Assembly (NCBI RefSeq): GCF_000690055.1
Contig: NZ_JJNZ01000007.1
Location: 85,012 to 149,011 of the forward strand
Direction of reading: 5' to 3'
Source of the DNA: Pseudoalteromonas fuliginea
GTDB lineage: Bacteria; Pseudomonadota; Gammaproteobacteria; Enterobacterales; Alteromonadaceae
DNA: 64,000 nucleotides
The notes under the pieces are model-generated. The model did no database searches and was not told where the DNA came from. It saw only the letters and a list, made by a program, of their open reading frames with translations. Below are positions 36,755 through 46,412 of this stretch, piece after piece. The position numbers and the translations under genes are program-made. Position 1 is the first letter of the stretch, and every line of letters starts with the position of its first letter.

Positions 36755-37270
36755 TTATTTTGCATTATTTACCTTTGCTAGTAACTCTATAACTTTTTGT
36801 TGACCAAATGTTTGTGCAAACTGCTCGGCTGTTTGACCGGCTTTGTTTTGATGCGCGTTATCGCAATCAAGTGATACGAGCGTTTTAGCGATACTAAATT
36901 CACCTCTAAAAATAGCGGCCATTAGCGCTGTGTTGCCACGGTTATCTTCTAAACAGGCATTGGCACCTAAGTGCAAAAGCGTGTTAACCGTGTTTTTATT
37001 GCCATGATAAGTGGCAATCATTAACGCGGTATAGCCTTTATTGTTGTAGCTGTCGATAGGAATACCGGCATCTACAAATTGCTCTATTACAGCTGTGTCG
37101 TTTGTGCGTGCTGCGGCAAAGTAATAAGCAAATAAGCTATCGTATTGAGTTTTTGCAGAATGTTGGGTTTCAACTTGCGTACTGGGTGTTTGTGTATCTG
37201 ATGTATTTTGAGCGTAAACGCTACTGGTAAAGCTCAGTAGTAGAGCGACTATAATTAATAAATTACGCAT
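36755..37270 (-). CDS. exported ankyrin-repeat protein (catalase partner)
   Basis: 171 residues with a signal peptide (MRNLLIIVALLLSFTSSVYAQ). About three to four ankyrin repeats follow (NKGYTALMIATYHGNKNTVN, NRGNTALMAAIFRGE, NKAGQTAEQFAQTFG). The ATG at 37270 has AGAGG eight bases upstream; the one at 37276 is too close. It lies 99 bp after the exported catalase in the same direction; in Pseudomonas and relatives a similar ankyrin protein (AnkB) is needed for full activity of the neighbouring catalase. Confidence 0.88.
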   Translation of the reverse strand: MRNLLIIVALLLSFTSSVYAQNTSDTQTPSTQVETQHSAKTQYDSLFAYYFAAARTNDTAVIEQFVDAGIPIDSYNNKGYTALMIATYHGNKNTVNTLLHLGANACLEDNRGNTALMAAIFRGEFSIAKTLVSLDCDNAHQNKAGQTAEQFAQTFGQQKVIELLAKVNNAK

Positions 37271-37369
37271 AACCATTGCCTCTTATAAAAGAGGAAGGGG
37301 TTTATTCCTTCCTCATGGTTGTGGTTTAAATAGCTATTTAGTTGGGACTAATTGCTTTTAACTAGTTGC

Positions 37370-38896
37370 TTATAAGTTAGCGGCTAGTTGTTTAACCATT
37401 TTAATATCGCCTTTTACAGCTTTAGTTAAGCGTGTACCGTACTCACTGTCTGCTTTGTAAAAGTGGCTAAGCATTTTGTGTTTAACACTGCTGTTTTGCA
37501 CTTTGCCTAAATCGCCAGCTAGGTTATTAATTAGGTTTGTACGTTCTTGCTTGCTAAAACCACGGTATATAACACCTGCTTGCGCGAAGTTTTGCTGCTT
37601 TTTAATCGCGGCTTGTTGTACAAAGCCTTTTAGCTCTGTGTTACTTCTACGTGCAATTGGGTTTTCAGCTACGTTTTCTTGGCTTGGCTGGTAGTTCACA
37701 TTGCTTGTAGTGTTACCAATATTCATTGCGCCGTCTTGGTTGTAGTTCACCACTTCAACTTTTGCACGGTTAATTGGCAATTGCTGGTGGTTAGCACCTA
37801 GGCGGTACATTTGTGTATCAGCGTAAGAAAACATACGACCTTGTAATAAACGGTCTTCTGATGGCTCAATACCTGGAATAATGTTTGCCGGTGCCATTGC
37901 TACTTGTTCTGTAGATTGGAAGAAGTTAGTTGGCATGCGGTTTAAGGTCATTGTTCCTACTTTAGTTTCTTTAATGTCTAACCACATTTTTGTTGCATCT
38001 AATGGGTTGTAATCAAAGTCATCAAGCTGCGACGGATCAAGCGTTTTAATGTATAGATCCCATTTAGGGAAGTTACCTTTACCAATTTCGCTGTATAGGT
38101 CGCGTGTTAAGTGTTGGAAGTCTTGGCTTTGCACTTTAGCTACTTCTTTTGCGTCAAGGTTATCAATACCTTGTTGGCTTACCCAATGAAACTTAACGTA
38201 TTTAACATCGCCCGATTTATTAATCATTTTGTATGCATGTACACCCCAACCGTCCATTTTACGAAGACTTGCTGGTGTACCGTAGTCACTGTAAACCCAC
38301 GTTAGCATTTGTGTAGAAGCTGGTTCATGCGAGAAAAAATCAAAAAAGCGATTAGGATCTTGAATGTTATCAACCGGAGATGGTTTTAAAGAGTGAACCA
38401 TGTCTGGAAATTTGATTGCATCGCGAATAAAGAACACAGGTAAATTATTACCTACTAAATCCCAGTTACCTTGGTCTGTGTAAAACTTAGTTGCAAAGCC
38501 ACGTGGATCGCGCAGTGTTTCTGGGCTGCCTTTTGAGTGAATTACTGAGGAAAAGCGAACAAATACGTCTGTTTCTTTACCTGCTTGTGCAAACGGTGCT
38601 GCAATTGTTAAATCATCTAGCTCTTTTGATGCTACAAACACACCGTGTGCGCCAGTACCACGAGCATGCACAACACGCTCTGGAATACGCTCACGTGCAA
38701 AGCGTTGCAGTTTTTGAATTAGTTGCACGTCTTCTAGTAATACACTGCCACGTTCGCCAGCAGTAATTGAATTTTGGTTGTCGCCAACAGCTGCGCCGTT
38801 ATCTTTAGTAAGAGGTGTTGCTGCGCTTGCCGGTAATGCTATTGCAAGTGCCAGTGCAGTGAGTGTTAATTTTGTTTTGTTTATTTGAGTATTCAT
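37370..38896 (-). CDS. exported haem catalase (KatB-like)
   Basis: 508 residues with an N-terminal signal peptide (MNTQINKTKLTLTALALAIA...ASA). The catalytic His lies in FARERIPERVVHARG at about residue 70. The distal Asn lies in WDLVGNNLPVFFIRD at about 150, and the proximal haem Tyr in RMFSYADTQMYRLG at about 350. It breaks down H2O2 in the periplasm. ATG at 38896 with GAGG upstream. Confidence 0.95.
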   Translation of the reverse strand: MNTQINKTKLTLTALALAIALPASAATPLTKDNGAAVGDNQNSITAGERGSVLLEDVQLIQKLQRFARERIPERVVHARGTGAHGVFVASKELDDLTIAAPFAQAGKETDVFVRFSSVIHSKGSPETLRDPRGFATKFYTDQGNWDLVGNNLPVFFIRDAIKFPDMVHSLKPSPVDNIQDPNRFFDFFSHEPASTQMLTWVYSDYGTPASLRKMDGWGVHAYKMINKSGDVKYVKFHWVSQQGIDNLDAKEVAKVQSQDFQHLTRDLYSEIGKGNFPKWDLYIKTLDPSQLDDFDYNPLDATKMWLDIKETKVGTMTLNRMPTNFFQSTEQVAMAPANIIPGIEPSEDRLLQGRMFSYADTQMYRLGANHQQLPINRAKVEVVNYNQDGAMNIGNTTSNVNYQPSQENVAENPIARRSNTELKGFVQQAAIKKQQNFAQAGVIYRGFSKQERTNLINNLAGDLGKVQNSSVKHKMLSHFYKADSEYGTRLTKAVKGDIKMVKQLAANL

Positions 38897-39323
38897 TGTC
38901 GACCTCATCTATTTAAAAGTGCCGGCAGTGGTGCTGGCTGTTAATCTGTTAACGATAGTATTAATTTTATTAACTTCGGTAAAACTGATTAATTAGATTG
39001 ATGTGATTTGTAAAATAGATGAAATGAATTTGCAGATACACTTTTTACATTAATGTAATTTTTTTACTACGACCTTAGTCGCAATATGCTTTTATAAAAT
39101 TTATTAAATACAAAGGTTTTTAGTTTTATCTGGCGGTATTTTCACCAAGCTGGTGCGTTTTATACTTACAGTGTGTTGACATATTCGCGCAATAAAGGGA
39201 ATATGCTCAATCTGTGGGCTTATGCCCAAGATTGGGTTGTACTAAAAAGTTGCACAATATTAATCGCGCTTAACTCGTTATGCTTAAATTAGCTAAATTA
39301 AACAGTTTGAATAAGGTGACAAG
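38897..39323. other. 427-bp gap between katB-like and HAD genes with palindromic structures
   Basis: No gene seen. It must hold the catalase promoter (minus) and the HAD promoter (plus). Two structures stand out: CATATTC-N12-GAATATG at 39180-39205, overlapping a TTGACA box at 39176-39181, and a hairpin at 39208-39234 (CAATCT, TGGGC, loop TTAT, complement, with one bulged G). Confidence 0.5.
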
Positions 39324-39997
39324 ATGAATACTAATATTGAGCTAGTGATATTTGATTGTGATGGCGTTGTTATTGATAGCGAAATTTTAAGCGCACACGT
39401 ACTCATTAATATGCTTGTTGAAAAAGGCGTTGAGATTGACCGCGCTTATGTACAGCAACACTTTTTAGGGTGCAACTTTAAAACAGTAAGCCAAAAAATA
39501 GCGGATGCATTTAATGTCACTCTTCCTGAAAGCTTTGAAGGTGACTACCGCGAGGCACTGTTAAACGAATTTGAAACCGGACTAATCACGACTGACGGTA
39601 TAAAAGACGTACTTAACAATTTAGCTGTGCCTATTTGTATAGCTACTAGCAGCAGCCTAGCACGCACCGCAAAAGCGTTGAGCGTAGTGAGCTTAAGTAA
39701 GTACTTTAGCGATACGGTTTTTACCAGCAGCGAAGTTAAGCGTGGCAAACCAGCCCCCGATTTATTTTTACATGCAGCTAAACAAATGGGTGTAAAGCCA
39801 GAGCATTGCTTAGTAATTGAAGACAGTAAAGCCGGCGTAAACGCAGGAATTGACGCCAATATGCAAGTACTGCATTACAGCGGTGGGCACATATGCAAGG
39901 CTCTGTTAATCATGTACACAGTGCTTACCCAAATGTTGATCATTTAACGCATTGGCAAGATTTTTTTAGTGCATACCCTGAACTTAAAAAGCAGTAA
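39324..39997 (+). pseudogene. HAD-superfamily phosphatase (beta-phosphoglucomutase-like) with 3' frameshift
   Basis: Residues 1-185 form a normal HAD subfamily: motif I IFDCDGVVIDSE, motif II ATSSS, and motif III with KRGKPAPDLFLHAAK followed by VIEDSKAGVNAG. The frame is then lost at GGTGGG (39882-39887). As read, the protein ends at 39947 with an unrelated tail. One extra base restores AHMQGSVNHVHSAYPN...FSAYPELKKQ, with stop at 39997. Either a recent mutation, with the core still intact, or a sequencing error. Confidence 0.8.
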
Positions 39998-40171
39998 ACA
40001 CGCAGCTTTTTAAATACACAAAGTTTTAAACGCGATTTGCTCGCCTTACACACTGACAGGCAAGCAAACGCAAAATATAAATTTAGATGGTTTTGCTTTA
40101 CTAAAAACAAAACATGGCAAAACATCATGCGTTTATAAGCCAAATTATAAAAGGCAAAGTATTTAGGTACT

Positions 40172-40332
40172 ATACCAATCTGCTTGAATATGGGGTTTAT
40201 TTAACGATAAGAAAATTGCACTGTAACTAGGCAAAAATTTTTATATCTAGTTGTTCTAAATATAAAATTTTTAACGACGTTATGGGGTAATTTAACTCGT
40301 TAAATTATTCAAATAGTTATGCAGATTGGTAT
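40172..40332. mobile_element. MITE-like inverted-repeat element, 161 bp (copy 1)
   Basis: Perfect 12-bp terminal inverted repeats (ATACCAATCTGC and its complement GCAGATTGGTAT). There is no coding capacity. The interior on the minus strand contains CGTTAAAAATT and ATTTAGAACAACT, shared with the copy at 46957-47116. It ends 33 bp before the NCS1 transporter ATG, so it may influence that promoter. Confidence 0.7.
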
Positions 40333-40364
40333 CAAATATTTTGCTGTTAACAATAGGAAATACC

Positions 40365-42086
40365 ATGGCAACGAGTCCACACACACAAACATTTAAAGAT
40401 GTAAACGAAGAGCAACTTCCTGTTGCTAATAATAAGCTTCACGGCTGGAAACATTTTGCAGGGCTATATGCTGGCGAACATGTTGCGGCTACTGAATTTG
40501 TTATTGGTGCAACGTTTGTTGCATTAGGCGCTTCAACCATCGATATTCTACTTGGTTTATTAATAGGTAACCTGTTAGCAATGTGTTCTTGGTGGCTAAT
40601 TACTGCACCCATTGCAGTAGAAACCCGCTTAAGTTTATATAACTACTTAAACAAAATTGCTGGTAACTCAATGACCAAGCTCTATAACTGGGCTAACGTG
40701 GTTATTTTTAGTGTTATATCGGCCGCTATGATCACGGTATCCTCCACCGCCGTGCGGTTTTTGTTTGATATACCTGCGCAACTTGATTGGTATCCAAATA
40801 GCTTTTGGTTTGTAGCCATTGTTTTAGCTGTTGGATCTATTGTTGTATTTGTTGCGATGTATGGCTTTTCTACGGTTGCTGACTTTTCAAAGCTGTGTGC
40901 GCCGTGGCTATTTGTTATATTTATTGCAGGCTCGTTCGCGTTATTCCCTGAGCTTTCAAATCATGTATTAGGTTCTACCTCTTTAAGTAGCTTTAGCGAC
41001 TTTATGACCATAGGCGACTCCTCCATATGGACAGGCACCAACGCCGATGGTGAAAAGGGCATTGGCCTATTAGAAGTGATTGGCTTTGCATGGGCTGCTA
41101 ACTCAATTACTCATTTTGGTTTAATCGACATGGCTATTTTTAGATTTGCTAAACGCAAAAGCTATGGCTTTTTTTCTGGTGTGGGCATGTTTTTTGGTCA
41201 TTACTTAGCGTGGATCTCTGCCGGTATTATGGGCGCAGGTGTTGCGGTATTACTTAAAACAACTATTTCATCACTTGATCCGGGCGATGTTGCATACCAT
41301 GCATTAGGTTGGACTGGTTTTGTTATTGTAATTATTGCCGGTTGGACTACAGCTAACGCAAACCTTTACCGTGCAGGCCTTGCAGCACAATCTATATTTG
41401 TTAATCAATCACGTGAACGCACCACCGCTATTGTAGGTGTTGTAACCGTAATTATTGCGTGTTTCCCATTTGTATTTTCTCAAATGCTTCCGCTACTTAC
41501 CTACGCAGGCTTATTAGTTGTACCAGTAGGCGGCATTGTGTTTGCTGAGCATGTGCTATTTCCTAAAATTGGCCTAACACGTTACTGGGCTAAATATAAA
41601 AATATTACCCGCAGCGTACCGGCTATAGCATCTTGGGCGTTAGCACTTGTGTTTGGCTTTGGCTTAAACGCAATTGATGTAATGTCGTTTTACTACTTGT
41701 TTATTCCTACATGGATTTTCACCATTGTTGTTTACACGCTTTTAGCTAAAAAATACGGCGCTGGTGACGATTACACACAAGAAATAGCAGCAGAAAAGCA
41801 AGAGCAACGTGATATTAAAGAATATCAAGCTGCTGAGGCTAAAGACATTCCAAAGCCAGTAATTGACAGCTCTGTATTTACAAAAGTACTTAACGCGGTT
41901 TCTACGGTTTCATTGGTTATTATTTTTATATTTGCCAGCCAAGTGATGTTTTTCAGTGAAACAATGAATATGTACAGCGCTAATAAATCGCAGTTCGAAA
42001 TAGCCTGTTTTATTTGTACTGTTATTTATTTTGTTACTGCGTACTGGTCGTTAAAACGCCATAAAGTACTCAATACAGCATCGTAA
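40365..42086 (+). CDS. NCS1-family permease in a mannitol operon
   Basis: 573 residues, about 12 helices. The family is NCS1 (cytosine/purine/hydantoin permeases): HFAGLYAGEHVAATEFVIGA near residue 35, IGLLEVIGFAWAANSITHFG at about 240, and GWTTANANLYRAGLA at about 335. It heads an operon with mannitol dehydrogenase and fructokinase, so its substrate is probably a hexitol rather than a base; that is inference. The ATG at 40365 has AGGAAA upstream. Confidence 0.85.
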   Translation: MATSPHTQTFKDVNEEQLPVANNKLHGWKHFAGLYAGEHVAATEFVIGATFVALGASTIDILLGLLIGNLLAMCSWWLITAPIAVETRLSLYNYLNKIAGNSMTKLYNWANVVIFSVISAAMITVSSTAVRFLFDIPAQLDWYPNSFWFVAIVLAVGSIVVFVAMYGFSTVADFSKLCAPWLFVIFIAGSFALFPELSNHVLGSTSLSSFSDFMTIGDSSIWTGTNADGEKGIGLLEVIGFAWAANSITHFGLIDMAIFRFAKRKSYGFFSGVGMFFGHYLAWISAGIMGAGVAVLLKTTISSLDPGDVAYHALGWTGFVIVIIAGWTTANANLYRAGLAAQSIFVNQSRERTTAIVGVVTVIIACFPFVFSQMLPLLTYAGLLVVPVGGIVFAEHVLFPKIGLTRYWAKYKNITRSVPAIASWALALVFGFGLNAIDVMSFYYLFIPTWIFTIVVYTLLAKKYGAGDDYTQEIAAEKQEQRDIKEYQAAEAKDIPKPVIDSSVFTKVLNAVSTVSLVIIFIFASQVMFFSETMNMYSANKSQFEIACFICTVIYFVTAYWSLKRHKVLNTAS

Positions 42087-42146
42087 TTACTTATCGTAAT
42101 ACAGTATCGTAATTTATATTTTATCTTTGTTTAGTAAGGTCGCACC

Positions 42147-43670
42147 ATGACGCAACATCAACACACTGACGCTCTAGTTACAGGGCTAAACCAACAAAGC
42201 TTGGCTCAATTACCAAGCCATGTTGATACACCAACCTACGACCGTAGTGCAGTTAAAATCGGTATTGTACATATTGGTGTGGGCGGTTTTCATCGTGCTC
42301 ATCAAGCCGTGTATGTTAACGAGCTTTTAAAAACCCCAGGCTCTGAGCAATGGGGTATATGTGGTGTTGGCCTTTTAGAGGGTAACCGTGGTCTGCGTGA
42401 TATTTTAAAGCAGCAAGATTACCTTTATACGCTTACTGTTAGACACCCAGACGGTAAAATAGATAACAAAGTAATTGGCTCAATGATCGACTTTTTGTTT
42501 GCTCCAGAGGACAAACAAGCGGTAATTAATAAGCTAGCGCACAGCGATACTAAAATTGTGTCGCTTACTATTACCGAAGGCGGTTACAACTTTAACCCTG
42601 CAACGGGCGAGTTTGACACCAGTAATCCAGATATTATTAACGACATTAATAACCCAAACGACCCAATTACAGCGTTTGGCTACATTACTGCTGCGTTAAA
42701 ATTGCGTAAAGAGCAAGGCCTAGGCGCGTTTACAGTACAGTCGTGCGATAACATTCAGCACAACGGTAACGTAACACGCAAAATGCTTTTAGCCTTTGCT
42801 ACAGAGCAAGACAAAAACCTAAGTGAGTGGATTGAGCAAAACGTATCGTTTCCAAATGCGATGGTTGACCGTATTACACCGGTATCTAAAAAGAGTGATA
42901 TTGATTACGTGGTTGATGCATATGGTGTTAGCGACGAGTGGCCAATTACCTGTGAGTCGTTTACACAATGGGTAATAGAGGACACATTTAGTGATGGTCG
43001 TCCAAGTTGGGATGTTGTTGGTGCTCAGTTTGTTACTGATGTAACGCCTTATGAAACCATGAAAATACGTTTACTTAATGCAGGGCATTCTGTGCTTGGT
43101 TTATTAGGTTCAATCCATGGCTATGGCACTATTGACGAAACGGTATCGGATGAATTATTTGCCACATACCTACGTGCTTTTATGGATAAAGAAGTAACGC
43201 CAAATCTTGAACCACTTGAAGGCATTGACCTTGAAAGCTACAAAGATACGTTAATAGAGCGTTTTGCTAATCCTAATATTAAAGACAGCCTAGCGCGTAT
43301 CTGTAGTGAAAGCTCAGCTAAACTGCCTAAGTTTTTAATTGCCACAATTAACGAAAACCTAGTACAAGGTCGAGATGTATCACTGGCAACGCTTGTTATT
43401 GCTACTTGGTGCTTATACAGCGATAAGGGTTTAAGTGAAAACGGCGAAAAGCTTGAAATTCAAGATGCGTTGCACAAAGAGCTTAATTCTTACGCGCAAG
43501 AGACTCAAACTAGCCCAATTGCATTTTTAAAGTTAACGAGCTTGTTTGGTAAGCTTGAGCATAACGAAACGTTTACTGCTGAATATAAAAAGTCGATTGC
43601 TGCGTTGTATGCACCTAATAGTAAAATTAAAGCCATTATGCAGGCTGTACTTGATCAAAAGAGTAACTAA
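42147..43670 (+). CDS. mannitol 2-dehydrogenase family protein
   Basis: 507 residues. It oxidises mannitol (or a related polyol or hexuronate) to fructose with NAD. A Rossmann start at IGIVHIGVGGFHRAHQAVYVNELL (about 39), the family signature ITEGGYNFN (about 145), and the catalytic Lys/His region MKIRLLNAGHSVLGLLG at about 308. The next gene, a fructokinase, begins two bases after its stop, which supports fructose as product. Confidence 0.9.
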   Translation: MTQHQHTDALVTGLNQQSLAQLPSHVDTPTYDRSAVKIGIVHIGVGGFHRAHQAVYVNELLKTPGSEQWGICGVGLLEGNRGLRDILKQQDYLYTLTVRHPDGKIDNKVIGSMIDFLFAPEDKQAVINKLAHSDTKIVSLTITEGGYNFNPATGEFDTSNPDIINDINNPNDPITAFGYITAALKLRKEQGLGAFTVQSCDNIQHNGNVTRKMLLAFATEQDKNLSEWIEQNVSFPNAMVDRITPVSKKSDIDYVVDAYGVSDEWPITCESFTQWVIEDTFSDGRPSWDVVGAQFVTDVTPYETMKIRLLNAGHSVLGLLGSIHGYGTIDETVSDELFATYLRAFMDKEVTPNLEPLEGIDLESYKDTLIERFANPNIKDSLARICSESSAKLPKFLIATINENLVQGRDVSLATLVIATWCLYSDKGLSENGEKLEIQDALHKELNSYAQETQTSPIAFLKLTSLFGKLEHNETFTAEYKKSIAALYAPNSKIKAIMQAVLDQKSN

Positions 43671-43672
43671 TT

Positions 43673-44590
43673 ATGAGCATTTTAATTAATCATAAATCAG
43701 GCGAAAACGTAAGTGTTAGCTGCTTTGGCGAAGTGCTGTGGGATTGTTTTGATTCAGGTAAACGCCTAGGTGGCGCGCCACTTAATATGTGTGTGCGTAT
43801 TAACTCACTAGGGATTAAAGCCGATATGATCAGCGCTGTTGGTAACGACGAGTTAGGCGCTGAGTTACTAGGCGAAATTACTAGCAAAGGCGTAAGCTGC
43901 GAATACATTGCTATTAATAGTGACAAAAAAACTAGCACGGTTGAGGTAACGCTCGACAGTGGTGGCTCTGCAAGTTATGAAATAGTGGCAGACACTGCGT
44001 GGGATAATATAGCGCTTACCGATGAGTTGCTTAGTAAAGTTAAAAGTAGCGATGTATTTGTATTTGGCAGCCTAATTGGGCGAAGCGAAGCGTCTTTAGC
44101 TACGTTAAATCAACTCGTTGATGTAGCAAACTTTAAAGTATTTGACGTAAATCTACGTGCACCGCATTACAAGCTAGAAACACTTGTAGATTTAATGAAT
44201 AAAGCAGACTTTATTAAGTTAAACGATGAAGAGCTATACGAAATTGCAAAAGCGATGGGTTGTAAGTTTCATTCGCTTGAACAAAATTTAGCGTTTATAG
44301 CACAGCAAACAAATACCGATTACTTATGTGTAACCAAAGGCAGCCACGGTGCTTTATTAACAATCAAAGGCGAGAATTTTTATAATTCAGGTTATTTAAT
44401 TAGCGTAATTGACACTGTTGGCGCAGGGGACTCGTTTTTAGGTTCGTTAATTTATCAGCTTTGTAGCAACGACGACGCGCAATATGCCGTTGACTTTGCA
44501 TGTGCCGTTGGAGCAATGGTCGCCGAAAGTTCTGGCGCAACACCTACTTTAACGCATCAACAAATTAGTGAGTTTATGAACCCACTTTAA
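43673..44590 (+). CDS. PfkB-family fructokinase of the mannitol operon
   Basis: 305 residues. The substrate-binding start is SCFGEVLWDCFDSGKRLGGAP; the catalytic Asp lies in IDTVGAGDSFLGSLIYQL at about 245. It would phosphorylate the fructose made by the preceding dehydrogenase. It is distinct from the second fructokinase at 52.4 kb in the sucrose locus. Confidence 0.88.
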   Translation: MSILINHKSGENVSVSCFGEVLWDCFDSGKRLGGAPLNMCVRINSLGIKADMISAVGNDELGAELLGEITSKGVSCEYIAINSDKKTSTVEVTLDSGGSASYEIVADTAWDNIALTDELLSKVKSSDVFVFGSLIGRSEASLATLNQLVDVANFKVFDVNLRAPHYKLETLVDLMNKADFIKLNDEELYEIAKAMGCKFHSLEQNLAFIAQQTNTDYLCVTKGSHGALLTIKGENFYNSGYLISVIDTVGAGDSFLGSLIYQLCSNDDAQYAVDFACAVGAMVAESSGATPTLTHQQISEFMNPL

Positions 44591-44605
44591 AAAACATTGT
44601 GTGTG

Positions 44606-44642
44606 AAAGCGGTTATAACGTAAAAGTTTAACCGCTTTTTTT
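44606..44642 (+). terminator. terminator of the mannitol operon
   Basis: AAAGCGGTTA and TAACCGCTTT flank a 13-base loop and are followed by a run of T. It lies 16 bp after the fructokinase stop. Confidence 0.85.
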
Positions 44643-44859
44643 GTGCCCAAAATAAGACGCGTGTAATAAATATTCAATGTTGAACGTTAAGTGTGCAGGT
44701 TGCGTAAATAGTGGCTTATATCGATTATTGTATTAGCTAAACGTCTTATTGTTTGAGGGTTGAAGCTTTGTTATTGTTCGTCGATTATTCACGGATTGAA
44801 AAGGCGGGGCGACACACAATGCGCTCTATAATACAAATACAAAAAGAGAAACGTGCTTT

Positions 44860-46329
44860 ATGATCATCTTTTTTATCTGCCTCACTATTTTAATACTGGG
44901 CTATAAGTTTTACAGCCCATTTGTTGAAAAACAAGCCGGTTTGGATTCAACTGCTGACACACCACAAAAACGCTTTAGCGAAGGTGTTGATTACGTCGCT
45001 ATTCACCCTGTAAGAGCATTTTTAATTCAGTTTTTAAACATTGCTGGCGTAGGTCCAATATTTGGCCCAATTTTAGGTGCTTTATACGGACCAGTTGCAC
45101 TAGTATGGATTGTACTTGGTAATGTTTTAGGTGGCGCTGTACACGACTTCTTCTCAGGTGTAATGAGTATAAAAGAAGACGGTAAAAGCCTACCAGAAAT
45201 CGCAGGCCATTATTACAACGTCGTATTTAAAGGCTTTATGCTTGTATTTACTGCCATGCTACTGTTTTTTGTAGGTGTAGTATTTATTATGAGCCCTGCA
45301 GGTTTGCTAAGTAACCTTGATTTTTTTGAAGGTACAATACTGGCAAATAATACCTTTTGGGTACTCGCTATTTTAGCGTATTACTTTTTAGCTACCTTGC
45401 TACCAATTGATAAAATCATTACTAAGTTTTACCCAATTTTTGGTGCGCTAATGATTGTAATGACAGTGGCAATTGCTATTTCATTACTTATTAATGCGCC
45501 GCACTTACCTGTACCAAGTGACTTTTTAGCTTACTTTGAAGCTGATCACGCACATGACTTTTTAGAGCCAAACCCAGATGGATTACCAACATGGCCATTG
45601 TTATTTATAACAATTACTTGTGGTGCTATTAGTGGTTTTCACTCTACTCAAGCGCCTATTATTGCGCGCTGTTTAACTAACGAAAAATACGTACGTCCAG
45701 TTTATTATGGCGCTATGATGTGTGAAGGTATTGTAGGTTGTGTATGGGCACTTGCTGGTATTGCAGCGTTCCCAGAGGGTTACGCAGGCTTAAAAGCATT
45801 GCTTGATCAAGGTGGTCCAGGCTTAGTAGTAAACCATGTAGCTAACAGTTACTTAGGTGTATTTGGCGGTATAATGGCAATTATTGCAGTAGCCGTATTC
45901 CCAATTACTTCTGGTGATACAGCGTTCCGCTCATTACGTTTAACTGTTGTTGATGCGTTTAATATTCCGCAAAGCATACGTAACAGATTACTAGTGGCCG
46001 TTCCTATACTGACAATTGCGTACTTTATGACGAAGCTCGATTTCTCATTAATTTGGCGCTACTTTGCATTTTCAAACATGCTGCTTTCTACAAGCGTATT
46101 ATGGCTTGCCACTAAGTACTTGTTTGACCGTGGCACATTCCATTGGATTGCCAGTGTTCCTGCTGTTATAGCAACAGCGGTAACAATTTCATATATTGGC
46201 ACTGCAGCAATTGGTCTTAACTTATCAAGCGATTTAGGTAAACCTATTGGCGCTGTAGTCGCTGTGATAGGTTTAATTGTATTAACTATCGTGCACTCTA
46301 AGCATAAAGTTAAACCAACAGCGGTCTAA
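44860..46329 (+). CDS. cstA: CstA-family carbon starvation transporter
   Basis: 489 residues, about 13 helices, shorter than E. coli CstA (about 700 aa). It has the family motifs HPVRAFLIQFLNIAGVGPIF at about 47-66, GNVLGGAVHDFFSGVMSIK at about 87, and SGFHSTQAPIIARCL at about 260. CstA proteins take up peptides or pyruvate. It is monocistronic, between two terminators. Confidence 0.92.
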   Translation: MIIFFICLTILILGYKFYSPFVEKQAGLDSTADTPQKRFSEGVDYVAIHPVRAFLIQFLNIAGVGPIFGPILGALYGPVALVWIVLGNVLGGAVHDFFSGVMSIKEDGKSLPEIAGHYYNVVFKGFMLVFTAMLLFFVGVVFIMSPAGLLSNLDFFEGTILANNTFWVLAILAYYFLATLLPIDKIITKFYPIFGALMIVMTVAIAISLLINAPHLPVPSDFLAYFEADHAHDFLEPNPDGLPTWPLLFITITCGAISGFHSTQAPIIARCLTNEKYVRPVYYGAMMCEGIVGCVWALAGIAAFPEGYAGLKALLDQGGPGLVVNHVANSYLGVFGGIMAIIAVAVFPITSGDTAFRSLRLTVVDAFNIPQSIRNRLLVAVPILTIAYFMTKLDFSLIWRYFAFSNMLLSTSVLWLATKYLFDRGTFHWIASVPAVIATAVTISYIGTAAIGLNLSSDLGKPIGAVVAVIGLIVLTIVHSKHKVKPTAV

Positions 46330-46355
46330 TAATCACATAAGTTATTTCAAGCATT

Positions 46356-46394
46356 AAAAAAGCGAGCTATTGATAATGAATAGCTCGCTTTTTT
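46356..46394. terminator. bidirectional terminator between cstA and the TetR gene
   Basis: A 16-base perfect stem (AAAAAAGCGAGCTATT with its complement) with a seven-base loop, so A and T runs serve both strands. Confidence 0.92.
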
Positions 46395-46412
46395 GTGTAC
46401 TAAATTTAGGTA

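Noticed and set aside
39940..40143. 67-aa minus-strand frame after the HAD gene
   Set aside because: It overlaps the restored 3' end of the phosphatase and has no family match.
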